NCBI GenBank assembly: GCA_963978895.1
Contig: OZ022246.1
Span: 6,486,432-6,550,431, forward strand
DNA: 64,000 bases
Reading direction: 5' to 3'
Source: Erpobdella octoculata
Lineage: Eukaryota; Annelida; Clitellata; Hirudinida; Erpobdellidae
Made by a program: the position numbers and the translations under genes. Shown in pieces: positions 1 through 13,589 of this stretch (position 1 is its first letter; every line of letters begins with the position of its first letter). Below the pieces are notes generated by a model that was not told the DNA's origin, ran no database searches, and saw only the letters and a program-made list of their open reading frames with translations.

Positions 1-151
1 TTGAAATTTGTATATATATATACACATTTATGTATATAACTGTTCTTTAACCGATCATTGCGACGAAGGAAGACAGTTAGTTGACAACATATGAAGAAGT
101 GACCACTACTTCTTTGGATACATACGGAATGAACACCCTCGTCAACAGCGT

Positions 152-375
152 TCACGTTATTCTCTCTCTCTCTCTCTCTTTCTCTTTCTATCTCTCTCTC
201 TCTCTCTCTCTTTATCTATTCCTTTTTCTTTTTTTTTCTCACTCGTTTTGTCTCTCTCTATTCTTTTCCTCTCTCTTTCTATTTTTCTCTATGACGCTCT
301 CTTATTCTCTCTCTTTCCCCTTCTTTCTTTTATCTCTCTATTATTTTTTACTATTTTTTTTTCTTCATCTCTTTC
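152..375. repeat. CT-rich low-complexity tract
   Basis: Almost pure pyrimidine with many TCTC runs. Open frames here (Leu/Ser/Phe-rich on +) are composition artefacts. The flanks 1-151 and 376-415 hold nothing recognisable. Confidence 0.9.
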
Positions 376-414
376 ATTCGTAGCTGCACACCAATGTGTA
401 ATCATGTATTGTAA

Positions 415-415
<1 letters not shown>

Positions 416-510
<95 letters not shown>
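416..510. repeat. (AT)n microsatellite
   Basis: Uninterrupted TA dinucleotides over about 90 bases. The stretch from 511 to 661 is unremarkable AT-rich sequence that leads into the Helitron at 662. Confidence 0.95.
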
Positions 511-512
<2 letters not shown>

Positions 513-661
513 TTTATTAAACAACACAGCGTATTTCGCAGAAACCAATTTGTTAAAACTTTTTTCAAGCTCCCTGAAAAAACTTCGAATTCGAGGACTA
601 TTCATGTTATATAACAACCAAATTATATAACAAAATTGATGTTATAATCCAACATATAATA

Positions 662-2113
662 TCTATATATATAAAAGAACATGTCCTGACTGACTGATAA
701 TCAACGCCGAGCTCAAACGCCTCATCCTAGGAACGTGAAATTTGGAACTTATATTACTTTTATTGCGTAAGCATCCGCTAAGAAAGGATTTTTGAAAATT
801 TTGCTCCTGAGGGGAAGAAACTGGAAAACAAACTTTTTTCTAAAACAATGTATATCTCGAAAACCAAAAATGAGGAGATTTTGAAATTTGGTATATGGAT
901 TCTTCTTGAAAAATAAAAAGATACGTGTTTCACCATTTTTTGAAAATTCGGTTTCCTGGACCTCAAATGTGGGTTGGAAAATTGGGTTTTTTGGTTTTTA
1001 AAGTAGCTGCTACTCAAAAACTGTGAATGCTACAGGAGTAAAAATTAGTATTTAGTTTCTACTCCAAAAATAATGAAATACGTGTTTTAGCATTTTTTGA
1101 AAATTTGGTCTCCAGGACTTCAAATGTGGGGTGGAAAATAGGGTTATTTGTTTTTTAAAGTAACTGCTACTCAAAAACTGTAAATACCACAGATGTAAAA
1201 ATTAGTATTTAGTTTCTATTCTAAAAATAAAGATATACGTGTTTTACCATTTTTTTAAAATTTGGTTTCCAGGACCTCAAATGTGGGGTGAAAAATAAGG
1301 TTATTTGGTTTTTAATGTAACTGCTACTCGAAAACTGTAGATGCTACAGGAGTAAAAATTAGTATTTGGTTTCTACTCCAGAAATAATGATATACGTGTT
1401 TTACCATTTTTTGAAAATTTGGTTTTCAGGACTTCAAATATGGGGTGGAAAATAGGGTTACTTGGTTTTTAAAGTAACTGCTACTCAAAAACTGTAAATG
1501 CTACAAAAGTAAAATTAGTATTTAGTTTCTACTCTAAAAATAATGATATACGAGTTTCAACATTTTTTGAAAATTTGGTTTCCAGGACCTTAAATGTGAA
1601 GTGGAAAAAGGGTTATTTGATTTTAAAATAACTGCTACTCAAAAACTGTAAGTGCTACAGATGTGAAAATTAGTATTTTGAGGTTTTGTGCCGGTTAAAA
1701 GTAGATGAGTTCAGTTTATCACCGGACGGACGGGCCAAGCCGTTATTTTAGGGTCTTCATACGGCCCTGCCCAAACCTTAAATCAAGGTGGGACGGGCCA
1801 AGATTATTAACCAAGTATATAGACATTTTAGTGTTTTTATGATGTTCAGACGGGCCGGGCTAAACCTGAAGTCAAGGTGGGACGGGCCGAAGTTTTTCAT
1901 CAATTATATAGAACTTCTATGCCTGTAAAAACGGGCCGGGTCCATAGTAGACGGGCCGTGCCTGGCCAGGAATTTCGGTTTTTGAAACGGGCTGGCCAAG
2001 TTGTCGACGGGCCGAGCCGAGACCTAAAAATTGATCCGTGCAGCACTCTACTATGTATGCACGGTTCAAATTCTCTAATTTCATGCGAGCGAAGCCGCTA
2101 CGGGCACTGCTAG
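662..2113 (+). mobile_element. Complete non-autonomous Helitron (copy A)
   Basis: The 5' end is TCTATATATATAAAAG and the 3' end is a GCGAAGCCGC/GGGC hairpin-like segment followed by CTGCTAG. It is inserted between an A (661) and a T (2114), as Helitrons are, with no target duplication. Inside are about five tandem units of roughly 157 bp (repeated CTGCTACTCAAAAACTG near 1003, 1161, 1319, 1480, 1629), then a GC-rich module of repeated GACGGGCCGGGC motifs (about 1720-2030). There is no Rep/helicase frame, so it depends on an autonomous partner. Copy B (44733-46144) is nearly the same from end to end. Confidence 0.85.
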
Positions 2114-2959
2114 TTTATAGTATATAAGTATACTGAAAGAAAACATAGCGTTTATATGTTTTATGAGCCACGTATATATGAAATTTGGATAACATACAAT
2201 CCACCACAAGAATAACTCAAATCCAGACTGTTAAATCGGCAACACCGCCTCGCATCATTAGTATAAACTCCAACGTGTTTTCTTTCTTATTTCGCAGAAT
2301 ACGGTGGAATCTTTTCATGCTTAAAAATCGTAGTTACCGTCATCTAATTGACCTACAACTTAGTTTATTGCATTGTTGATGACAATACATTGTATTAAAG
2401 TTTCAAATCAATTAAACAGAATTAAACAGAAATTTAAAAAAAACATTTTAATTTAAAAAATATAGTTTAAAAATGTTGAAAATGTTTGTCAGATTATTTA
2501 ATACTATTTATTTGAAAAACTTTGCAAAATAGTTTTTATGATTTGATTTTATAAATTTTTTATATTACCTCTGCCGTGTTTAGCTTGCTTACTTTCGAGC
2601 TATGCGTTGGTACCTTTTGACGCTTAAAAAACATACTTCCCATCTTCCAGCTTAACTAAATGTTTGTGTATTATAATGCTGTCAGTGAGAATGCATTTTA
2701 TAAAATTTGTAAAGTGATTAGACGAAATTTAAATAAAAATAAACTAAAAAGTTTTGAAAAAATACAAATTTTTTTGAAAGAAATCAAAGTATCAGTATTA
2801 AATTTGTTCAAAAAAAATAATTTTTTCAAATCGATTTATTTTTCAAATATCTATTTTTTCATGTTATTACAAAATGTTCTTATATTTTTTATTTTTACAC
2901 ATTTTGCAAATTAAGTATTTAGAAGATAGTGGTCAAAGATTTTTTTCTTGTAGTCTTTT

Positions 2960-3180
2960 AATCATCAACAAGTAAAAGAAAAAATGAGTTTTTTAACACA
3001 AATTTTTTTTTCTAATTAAATCATATATTGTCATCCAATATAACGCTATGCTAAAAGTTTCAGCTACCTAGCTAGTCAAAAAACTGGTTGAATTTTACTT
3101 GCAGGATTTGCGTACAGAAAAAGACACTAAAACAGATTGTAATGTAACCTAAATAAAAGTTTGTAAAGAACAAATTTGAA
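2960..3180. repeat. Dispersed repeat family R1, copy 1
   Basis: Shares with 11830-12100 and 33325-34135 an ordered series of segments: AACAAGTAAA near the start, TATTGTCATCCA, CCTAGCTAGTCAAAAA, GATTTGCGTACAGA and ATTGTAATSTAA at the end. All three copies are diverged and lie in the same orientation. No terminal inverted repeat is evident. Confidence 0.7.
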
Positions 3181-3669
3181 AACAATTAAAAACTGCCTAA
3201 TTACAAAATAAAAAATAATTGTGAAAAAACGAGGCTTTTACGGTTTATTTGTTTTTCTAATTATTTTCTACTTTCATTTTGAGTTTCCTAAAAAGTGTTC
3301 AAATGTAATATAACTAGCGCCCGATAATATAATTGTGACCGTAATGGTGGTTTTGTATTCCTTCTACGCAGTGAATTGGGTGCAAGGAATATTTCAGAGC
3401 AATTAGATTACCGAAACTACAGCATGGACAAAAATTTCTAATAATTTTAGCAATAACATAAATATAAAAATATAAAAAAACTAATAATTTAGGAAAATTA
3501 ATTATTGCTTATCAAATTTCATCTACTAATGTAAATCTAAAAAAATAAAATTCAAAATAATAGCAGTACTACAGAATATCGTTTAATTTTTCATATTTTA
3601 TATATGATATTTAAAACATAAATATAACAGTTTTTCAGAATTGAAAGAAATTTTTTAAAATTTAAAAAA

Positions 3670-3775
3670 TGAGTTGTCATGAAGAACAAATCAATATTTT
3701 AAGTTTCAGTTTGATTGGATGACGAGAACTTTCAAGATTTGTCTACAAAAAAGCAAGCCGGACCGGCGGTGATTA
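3670..3775. repeat. Dispersed repeat family R2, copy 1 (partial)
   Basis: Resembles 7873-7996: both have a TTTCAGYTYGATTRGAT segment, a stretch around ACTTTCAAG, and GCAAGMCGGACCGGCGGTGA or its variant (7975: GCAAGACCGGCGGTGA) at the end. Confidence 0.6.
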
Positions 3776-4109
3776 TAAAAATTGTTTATTATTGTCTAGA
3801 ATAAGTTATAAACTAGGTTTGTTTGTAGTGAAGTTAAAAGTAATAAAAAAGTTGCAGATGCTAAGGTGAAGAGGGCTGGTCTATCAATAGAAAGTTTAGA
3901 CCTTGAATTATTTTAGCTTGTAAACAATTTATTTGAAGATCGAAAACAATTTAATCAGCGACAACAATTTAAATAAAAATACTTTTATTTTTACAGCGCA
4001 AATATTTTAATTGTTGCTTTAATGTTTTATATTGTTTGTTTGTTTATTCAAATTTTTAATCTATGATACAAAGTATTTTTATGAACAAAAAGGATTTTTC
4101 AAACTGAAC

Positions 4110-4420
4110 TGATAAAATGTATATGAATGTTAAGCAATAATATAAATAACTTTACATTTATATGAATGATACGCAAGAATGAAAAAAAAGTTTGTAAATG
4201 TAAATGAATGATAGGCAATAATAATTTTTTTTTACATTTATATGAATAATAGGCAAGAATGAAAAAAAATTGTAAATGTAAATGAATGATTGGCAATAAT
4301 AAAAAAAATATTTTAAGTTTATTAGGATTATAGGCAATAATAGAACAAACACTTTACATTTATATATGGATAATAGGCAATAAGGCAATAATAATAAGAA
4401 TATTTTGAATTTATTTTAAG
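4110..4420. repeat. Degenerate tandem repeat of about 65 bp
   Basis: Repeated segments such as TTTACATTTATATGAAT followed by GATAGGCAATAATA recur about five times with drift. The His/Tyr/Ile-rich frames on the minus strand follow from this periodicity. Confidence 0.75.
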
Positions 4421-4791
4421 CCTGGTGATTGCTTAACACATTGAACTTGCCCATTATAACTGTTGCATTTTAGTTCGGTTTTCGGCAATTATCTACGGTT
4501 GGACCCACACGTCCAAAAAAGCCAGTCAACATTTGGAATATTTGTTGAATCCGCGGCATGAAGAAATTCGCAAATAATTTTATTTTTGTTTCAGCTTTCA
4601 TTTATATTAAAAATAATTACTGCTGTAACAATTTGCTGGTAATTTAGTCTGAACCTATTTAGAAAAAAAAAGTGTTATTTCCACACTTGTATTTGCTAAA
4701 GTTGCAAGTTAAACAAAAAAATTAAGTTCAAATTTTTGTTAAATGTTTTAAGGGAGGCCGGGTTCCCTGCCCCACACTGGATCCGCCGCTG

Positions 4792-4907
<116 letters not shown>

Positions 4908-5157
4908 TCTAATTTTATTTTGACAAAAAATGTTTTGAGCAATGTTATCACATTTTTGCTAAAACATAATATCACGGAATTACCGACAGTTTATGCGGCA
5001 CGGTGTACTATCTGTAACACAAAACATGATGTTTTTGCTTCAGCAGCCATCATATCACGACACTGTCTTTGTGGCTAACAACGGCTTCCAAGATAAAATA
5101 TTGTATTGTTAAGTCAAGTTAAAAAATTATTTTTTAATGCAACTCTAGGATAAGATA

Positions 5158-5286
5158 CTATATGTGTACTGTATAGCACTAATATTTTGTACTGTATAGC
5201 AATAATACATGTGTACTGTATAGCACTAATATTTTGTACTGTATAGCAATAATACATGTGTACTGTATAATAGCACTAATATTTTG
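5158..5286. repeat. Tandem repeat, unit about 47 bp
   Basis: TGTACTGTATAGCACTAAT, ATTTTGTACTGTATAGCAAT and AATACATG recur in order about 2.5 times; the last unit carries a small insertion (GTATAATAGCAC). Confidence 0.85.
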
Positions 5287-7872
5287 GCCCACATTCAGAT
5301 ACAAAATCAATGTCCTTGTTCACCAATTGACATTGTTTGACCATATTAATTAGAACAGGTTAAATTCCGCAAACTATCCTTAATGAGTTCAAAATCAATA
5401 ATATAACTAAAATCATGAAATAATTAAATTCATAAGCAAATGAACGTGTTTTGAAAACAATTTTGAATACAAGAACAAAAAAATATTGATTATAGACTAA
5501 AATTTAAAGCATGATAAATTTTCTCAAAAGGATAAGTAATTTAAAAGTAATTTTTAGTTCAACAGTAGCTATTGAAGCAATTATGAAAAATGCTGTTTAT
5601 ATCAAATTAATATTATAAATGACTGGCCTATACTGTAACACATGTACAATGTTTAATGGTTTAATGACAATATCAGGTTCAATCTCAAACCGTTTTTTCG
5701 ACAATATCAGACAGACCACCCTGATGTGAAACGCAATAAAATAGCACACCTTTTAAGCGATAAATTATTATTGACAATCTAAAGTTGTTTTTTTATAGTT
5801 TTGATGAGTTTTGCGATGTCTAAGCATCCAGTAATACATCTAAGTTCTATTTGTGAACGGTCTAAAAAATGTTTGCAGATTCTGTCCGATTAATTGATTG
5901 AACACAAACCCATTGTCCGTCATCCAATTGATCTGAAACTTAAGTCCATAGATTTTTTAGGACCACAAATAAATTTTTAAGTTTTCGCGCACAAAAAAAC
6001 AAAATTATGAAAGATTTAAAAAAAACGAATTGTTTTACGGTTTACTTGTTGGTGCGTTTATTGTGCGTGTGAAAAAAAAATTTCATTAAAATAATTTGAG
6101 AAAATAATTAACTACTTTTATAGAAACTGAATTTTTTCAAAATAGCATTTAACTGTTTCCTTCCCAGAACCAGAACTCTTGTTTTGTGATATAAAAGTTC
6201 AATGGTTCAAGAAAAAACTAAAATGCAACTCCATGGATAGAATTAAATAATTTTTGCTTCGTTTAAGTTTTGTTATTTACTTCTTTCTCATTTTTTATTA
6301 TTTTCCCCGCCAGATGCCGGCATGTACTAATATATTCATTCACGGTAATACTTCTACTCCTTATATCAAAGCTAGAGGATTACTGACTGCCAATTTGCAC
6401 GCCGACCACACATGCAGACTGAAGCTTCATAATTTTTCTTTTATTCCACAAACATATCATTAAAGCAGCTGATGTCTTATTATTATATCAGCGTTGAGAA
6501 TTTTTGGAAAAATCTTCACAATAAACACGCTTGGCTATTCTTAAGCTGATTATTATAACTTGAAGAATGGCTTTTTGAATATTACCTACAAACAATTGTT
6601 TAAACTAAACAATATTTTATTCCATAGAAAAACATATTTGGAAAAGGTCATAAACCTCATTTGCTTTTTTTCTAAACAACATTTGGCAATAATTTTGTGA
6701 TGTGTGGGCTGGCCGATATAATGGCAGATGAGGATTGGGAAACGACGAAACGTTATGCTGGAATTTTAGAAAAAATATGCGGGAATGTAAACGACACTGG
6801 ACCAGCTTGTTGATGATGAAGAAAACATTATGGTGTAATGCACAAATTTTTTTTGTTTGGTGTGAATTTTTAGTAGTGAAAGAGGATGGGTGACATTCTC
6901 TAAAACATATTTGTCGGTAGATATAAAAAGCAAACACCTAAAATTTTATAAGTCTCAGGTCTAACGTCAAGAGAACATGGCACTGAAATTGTGGTGGAAG
7001 AAAGTATGCAATCGTGCAAGATAAAAAAAGGCGTTAGAAAAATGGACAGTAAAGAAATAACAATGGATTGTGACGTCACTGTCGCGTCTGGTGCAAACAT
7101 ATTGTGGAATTGTGAAAAAAAAATTTTTTTGAAGCATTAGAAGTTTTTAACGGCCATTTGCTTTCGATTGCTCCCAGAGTGAGTATTTCAGAAGTGCACC
7201 GACAAATACATTCCGACCCGTCGATAGGACATTTGAAGATTAACGAATCATTGAAGATTGAAGAAAGATCAGTTGTGGCTTAACCACAAAACAGTACGAG
7301 GAGGCGATCACCTGAAGACATGACAAAAAACTCGTTCAAAATAACGCAACTCAGTTTTGCTTCCATTTTTTAGTATAAAGTGTATAAATAAAAAATATTT
7401 ATTGAAAAAATTATATTCAAAATAAGTCAACGATAATTTTGTGATATTGTTTATGGAGAGTAGTTGTTTTATCCATCATTTTCGAATTCAAATATAAAGC
7501 CGTTTTTTAAGAACACTTTTTGAACTTCATAACCGACACTGAGTAGAGAAAAAAGAACATACAGATCAAATTATGACCTGCCACAGGAATTTCTCAATTA
7601 CTGATTTTTTTAAATTTTTTTAAACACTTGGTGAGGAAGACTATAAGAACTATTAGAAACAAGTAAGCCGTAAAAACGAGGTTTTTTCACAAGTTCTTTT
7701 CGAGATTTGCCGGTTTTTCAGTTATTGCAAATTTGTCTTTTAAAACTTTTTGAATTTAAATATGCGAACGTGTATTTAATTGTATCTGATTTGTTTAGAA
7801 ACATCAAGAATTATTATTTTTAATTACAAACATTGTTTTTCTAAAATATTTTCAAACTTTAATAGAATGCAT
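5287..7872. other. AT-rich intergenic stretch; possible decayed coding fragment
   Basis: No gene is supportable. One short plus-strand frame near 6957-7139 has a more protein-like composition than its surroundings (mixed Glu/Val/Ser/Lys, ends in TAG), and a similar patch lies at 6710-6810. They could be pieces of a dead transposase or gene, but no motif lets me name them. Confidence 0.35.
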
Positions 7873-8215
7873 TGTTATGAGAAAGAAGCCTTTATTTTCA
7901 ATTTCAGCTCGATTAGATAACGGAAAGTTAATTAATTTTCACTTTCAAGGTTAGCAAACATTCAAGCAATCAAGCAAGCAAGACCGGCGGTGAAGTTAAT
8001 ACAAGGAATTTAAAAAAAATCATGATGCCAATAAGCGATTTAAAAAGTTAAGTGCTAAAAAGATCTGTTGTGAGCAGATTGCTTGATGCGCCTAAAATTA
8101 GAGAAAAAAGTTTTCAGTGTGGATGAGAAAAACGTGAAAGAATTTAATTGAACTAAACTGGACTCTCTTATTTGGGTGTTTTTTGTCATTTTAATTAGGC
8201 AGCCCAGTCATATAT
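7873..8215. repeat. Dispersed repeat family R2/R3, fuller copy
   Basis: The left part matches 3670-3775. The right part (8023-8215) matches 21845-22015: shared segments include ATGATGCCAATAAGC, CTGATGCGC, GTGAAAGAATT and TTTTAATTAGRCAGCCCA. So one longer repeat is represented by two overlapping partial copies plus this one. Confidence 0.7.
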
Positions 8216-9307
8216 AGGTGATTTGCTGGTTTTTACCTGTTTTTTTTAGTAATTAAATAAACATGTATGTGTTTTATTTTTTGATTGGGTCCTTTAAACT
8301 TGTACCACCCAGGGACCAAAAATGCTCGATCCAGGGCTGGGCATGGGTAGCAAAATTCCGTCGGAGCCGAAGGCAAGCGACTGTATTCAAGAGCTCAGTG
8401 TCGGCACTGTGGAAGATGCTGCTGAACCTTTCCACAAATTTTTGAGAAAAAAAAACAGTCAAAGTATTGGAAACATAAGTTTTGTCCTAAGACTGATCTG
8501 TAATTACAAAAGTCCAGACTATAGAACAACGGATGACTGTGAACAACCAACGCCTGCAGTCTCGTTTCAGTAAAATGTGGATCCTAGTTCTCAACAAATC
8601 GAACCTCTACAATAAAATAATTCATCACTGGAGATTGTAGACAGCTTGTAAATGTCAATGCTTTATGCTTTGTCTCGTCATTCCGACAGTTGTGAATTAA
8701 AGTATTGTGCATGCTTGGAAGAAAAAAAGCTTTCATTGTCTACAAGTAAAATTTTAAATTAATGCCAAATGAGCAAACAATGTAAGGTTAAATGATTAGT
8801 TAAAATAACAAGACAAAAGATTGATTTTGCAAAAATAGAAAGAACAAAAACTAAGTTGTAATCACGTTGTTGGAATGATTTATGCAGGTGATATAAGCCA
8901 CGGTGGAACTTTCAAAATGCAGTGAGCGGATCGATATGAAATGTCTGGAAAACACCTGATATTTCCATCAGCCGCTTGTAACTGTAAATATGAAAATTTA
9001 AAGGTCTTCCCACGGATGCACTCCGGTACGTCGGGTGGGCATGCTGGCTGCACACCCCTAAAGCCTTAAAATGGAATCCCCTGCCGTTGAAGTGAAAGTT
9101 GATGAAATGTTCCATCTCCATCTTTTCATTCAGCTGGAGAATTACTGCTTTGAAAATCACCTCAGGAGGCCTCAGATGTCGAAATGTTTGCAAGAGCACA
9201 TGCCATGCAGTTCAGATTTCTTTCCTTTTTTTACGTTTTTTGGGCTCCTCAGAGAGATATTGCTTTCTTATTGCATGCGACATTGCAATCTCAATTCAAA
9301 TATACAC
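8216..9307. other. Gene-free stretch with two GC-richer islands
   Basis: Islands at 8280-8575 and 8889-9200 are clearly less AT-rich than their surroundings and have open frames (83 codons on + from 8322; 95 codons on - from 9199). I recognise neither product, and neither shows a clear splice pattern. They could be fragments of an unrecognised repeat or exon. Confidence 0.35.
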
Positions 9308-9308
9308 G

Positions 9309-9341
<33 letters not shown>

Positions 9342-9475
9342 GTCCTTTCTTCCAATTTTCTCTCTATCTCTCTTATTCTTTCTTCCAATTTCTCTCTCTA
9401 TCTCTCTTGTTTTTTCTTCCAATTTCTCTCTCTCTCTCTCTTTCTCTCTTGTTCATTCTCTCTATCATTTTATTT
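9308..9475. repeat. CT-rich low-complexity tract
   Basis: Long TCTC runs with an internal TTTCTTCCAATT segment repeated three times. Leu/Ser-rich frames over it are artefacts. Confidence 0.9.
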
Positions 9476-11829
9476 TCATTTTGTTACCCCGGTGATAAGC
9501 TATACACAAACCATTTGTCATTTTTCGTAGACTTCAATTTATTCATTTTTTAACAATTATTTTATTTTCAAAAATTCCATTTAATTTCTTTTCTTCAAAA
9601 TTGTTTTATTTTGTTTTTATTTTTATCTCTTTCAAACATTCACCACAAGCTTCGTGTTCGTCGATTAGAGTTGAGAATGCAAGTTCAACATTCTGGAATT
9701 GTTCGAACACGCTAACATCTAATCAATCATCTTATTTTTATTTACTTTAAAAATTTAAACAAATATTGAAATTATAAGTAAATTTGCTAAATTTAATTTT
9801 TTTTGTTTTGTTTTTATCAAATTTTTAATGTTTGAAACAATAAAATAATAAATGAACAGTTGGTAAACAAACAGACGACGAACAGACAAATGAACTGGAG
9901 AGCGGAAAGGCTAATGAACGGGAAACATAAGATTTAGTGAAGCAGTAATTTCTAAGGATTGCGTTTAAGTGAGACATATAATTTCTTGAATAATCCGAAC
10001 GGACCGCATGGCAGCGGATATCTTTTTGGACCTTCAAGACGATCATGAAAAGGTTTTAAATGCCTGGAAAATAAACGTTTCTGCTTTCCTGGCCGAAATG
10101 AAAGTTGACTGGCAGTGCGGATACACTTGTTTTTTAAATCAATTATTTTGAAGTAACTTTTTGATGGCTGATCGTGATGTAATGTTTGTAGAAATACGTT
10201 AGAACCACAAAAATTATAAAATTTATTACAACGTGAAATTAATTTATTTGATTTTCTAAATAAACAAATGCAGTTACAAATCTAAAAATTACTAAAAAAT
10301 ATAAAAAACTTAATTGGTCATAAAATAGTTTTGATAATTATTGGAAAATGTCACATCATCAAAATATAATTTAGTAAGAAAACCATTTAAAAGTTTTTTT
10401 TAATTTAAAACACGAGCAAACGCACAAATAATTAAAAAAAAAATCTTGAACGACGTCTTTGAAATTCCGTGGAAATCGGTTGATGTTGGAATTAATATTC
10501 AAATCACATCCCATCTGTAACCCACCTGTGCCATGCCATCATCCACGGAAAGGCAATTAGCCCCAGGTAAATTAAGTGATTGTCATCATAAATAAGTTAT
10601 GAGCTGTTAATTGGATGGAGGTTCGGTGTACTTCCACGTGTTAATCAATGGAATGGTTGTGGGAGTGCATGAAGAAATGTTTAAAAGGGTGGTTTGCGGA
10701 AGAGAAAGTTGAGGGGGAGGCGGTACCAGGCAGCCAGCCCTGAGAAGGTGTGGCCGTGAGCAGAATGCAAAACTTATTCTGATCAACTTGAAAATAAAAT
10801 ATTTTAAAATGAATCTTTATAAAATAAACTCACAGATATTTTTGCGACCATCCAAAAATAAATTTTATTGAACTAAATTGAAAACATTTATTTATTTTTT
10901 GCTTAAAAACAATTTTGTACCTGCATTTGAATTTATCTTAATTTATAAATTAACAAAAGTAAAATCAAAAAAGATTCTGTGGTGAAAAATAAGTTGTATT
11001 TTAATAGATTTGCTTAATTTTTTTATTTTGTTCAACAAAAAATTAAAAACCAAACAAACAGTTTTTTTTATTTTAATTTACTATTAAGTTAAACTTCAAC
11101 ATTTCGTTTAGTTCAAAAGCGTAAAATAAGTTAATGTTTTTTCAACAAAAATATTCAGTATGTATGTTGGAGATGTATTGTTGAAAACCATGGAATACTG
11201 GCCTGCTTGCTTGCCTACTTGCTTGTGGACAAATCCAAACAACTTGTTAAAATTTTATTAAAAAACAATTACAAAAGTAAATAAATAACAAATTTGATAT
11301 TTATAGAAAGACCAAGAAACAGTTCAATAACAATAATGACGATCATATGACTTTTTGTAACCTCTTTCAAACATTACAACCTCGTGGGAAACAACCTGGC
11401 GATCGCGTGGAATAAAATTTTCATGACTCGAAGGTCTTGAATACTTCTGGACCGGATGCTTAATACAATTTTATGCGACAAAGCGCATAAATGATTCAAT
11501 GCAGTATCAGGCCGAAATACGTTGAATGCCAAACAGTTTTCTCCTGCTTTGTTAATTTAGACTGCTACGGAGTTTGTCTCACTGTAATGCTTTTAAGAAT
11601 TTATAAGTTTATAATATTAGGCTTACAAAGTAAAAATTTATTTACGAATGTTAACGATTTCATTTTTAAATTTCTTAATTTTTTATATCATTTTGAATCA
11701 AATGTTTGTTTAATTGTTTGTTTGCTAAGCGGGAATTTTTAAGAGAAAAGTAAACCAAAAACTAAGTAAAACCAATTTAATAATTGCATGTTAGAAATTT
11801 TTATCAAATGTAATTACTGTGAAATTATA
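9476..11829. other. AT-rich stretch; one possible conserved noncoding island
   Basis: No gene. 10450-10760 is less AT-rich and stop-rich, with several TAAT-core motifs (AGCTGTTAATTGGATGG, GTTAATCAATGG) of the sort homeodomain proteins bind. It might be regulatory, but this rests on composition and short motifs only. Confidence 0.3.
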
Positions 11830-12100
11830 TTAAACAAGTAAATGAAAAAACGAGTTTTTTAATACAAACTTTAATTTCAAATACACTCGATTTAGAAATA
11901 CGGATGATGTTCAAATTAATTTTTTTTTAATTGAATCATGTATTGTCATCCATATAAACATATGCTAAAGTTTCAGTTTTCTAGCTAGTCAAAAAGCTGG
12001 TTAAATTTTATTTGCAAGATTTGCGTACAGAGAAAGCCACACACACACACACACATAGATTGTAATCTAAATAAAAGTCTGTAAAAATAACAGTACCAAG
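11830..12100. repeat. Dispersed repeat family R1, copy 2
   Basis: Best-preserved copy of R1, with the ordered segments listed for copy 1 plus AATACACTCGATTTAGAAAT. A short (CA)n run interrupts it near 12038. Confidence 0.75.
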
Positions 12101-13589
12101 GAAAAACTAGAAATTCTACTCTAACTGCTCATCACAAAATTTCAACAAAGATAAATCGTCCATATTGGAAAAACTCAAATAACCCTAAAAAGCTAGTTTG
12201 CCGTTGACAGTTCCATAACAGGAGAAACAATTACGGCATACTGGCAAAACTATGCCAAAAAACCAACTCTTCCAATGTTGGATGGGCCTGGGAGGAAGTA
12301 CCTAACTGACCTTCTCCCATCCACTTCCTACTCCTAATAAAGTATATTTTTGATAGAAACCGTCATAATCATATTTGATAAAAACACCACTTTCCGTTAT
12401 TTATTAGCTCTATCTCTGTCAGAAAGCTTCTTGCTGTATTATTTATACCTCTATGCACAATTATAGCTACAGGCAAATTTTTTTTATTGACGTTATGAAT
12501 TGTTTTATCTTAAATAGTTTGTGCTTTCTAACGTTAAATTATTTGGGATCTGATCGATCATCTAAAAAGTGAAAGTTTTCCTCACACACACATTAGCATA
12601 TTATGTGCATGTGACACACTTTATCACATTCATTAGCATATATAAACTTGACATGTTATTTTACAGAAATAAACGTGTGTGCGATATATTTCTCCACATA
12701 CATTAGCATGTACGTAAAAATGGTAGGTTGGTGCACATACGAATTCATGGAAACTTTATGGGCGAATATAACCGGGAAAGCCATCAGTGGTCAGTCGTCC
12801 TATTGTTGTCTTTCAGCGTTTTGTGTGTGCGTCACTCCTATATCTGATTTGGTCTGTATAAATATGTATATATTTGTGTGTGTCTGAGTGTGTGTGTGTG
12901 TAAGATTAAAAGATAGAAAGAAAGAGAGAGAGAAAGAGAGAAAGAAAAGAAGAGAAAAGGAAAGAAAAAAAGAAAAGAAAAGAGAGAAAGAGAAAAAGGA
13001 AAGGGAAGTTCGATAAGTATGTGAATGTGCAATAAAATAATTTTAAAACATTTGGTAAGCCTATTAATAAGAAACACAGTCATAAAACGTATTTGTTGTG
13101 CTTGGATATTTAGCCAATCAATCAATAAATCGTCCCATTACTCGTTCTGATGACGTAGTTTTTGACCTCATCATTGTGCAGCATAAGGATGGTCCTTCTA
13201 ATGATTCTCAACATTGCATTCAATTAATCATCAACATGTTCCCGTGTGTAGCAAATATTACTACGGTACTTCAATCATCATTATCATCGTAACTCTTAGC
13301 ACAACCAACGTGGATGTTGTCACGAGCATCAACATCATCATCATTATTATTATTAGCATCACCACCGACATCAACATTGCCATCGTATTTTTATCATAAT
13401 CGTCTTCATCAACGACAGTACATCATACTCGACTCGGCCATGGCAGGTTCCATACTTCACCTCCGGCTCGGTAGCTCACAATCGTTCAGATGCATTTTAA
13501 AGAAGAGAAATATCGTTTTAAGATATTTTAAAACCTAAGCTATTTTTAATTTTTAGTCTGCAATCTATCACTAAATTGGGCTAAAATAT
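12101..13589. other. Gene-free stretch with a purine-rich microsatellite
   Basis: Contains a GAAA/GAGA-rich tract (about 12905-13000) and an ATC/ATT trinucleotide patch (about 13270-13400). No coding region can be supported. Confidence 0.6.

Larger units (their letters stand above)
2114..4109. other. AT-rich stretch without a recognisable gene
   Basis: Very AT-rich, many stops in all frames. The open frame at 2660-2914 is Lys/Phe/Ile/Asn-rich and looks like composition only. It contains one copy of a dispersed repeat (2960-3180) and part of another (3670-3775). Confidence 0.6.

Noticed and set aside
248..617. Ile/Tyr repeat and Leu/Ser repeat proteins here and at 4748-4975, 47719-48164, 9071-9553
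   Set aside because: Direct products of (AT)n and (CT)n microsatellites.
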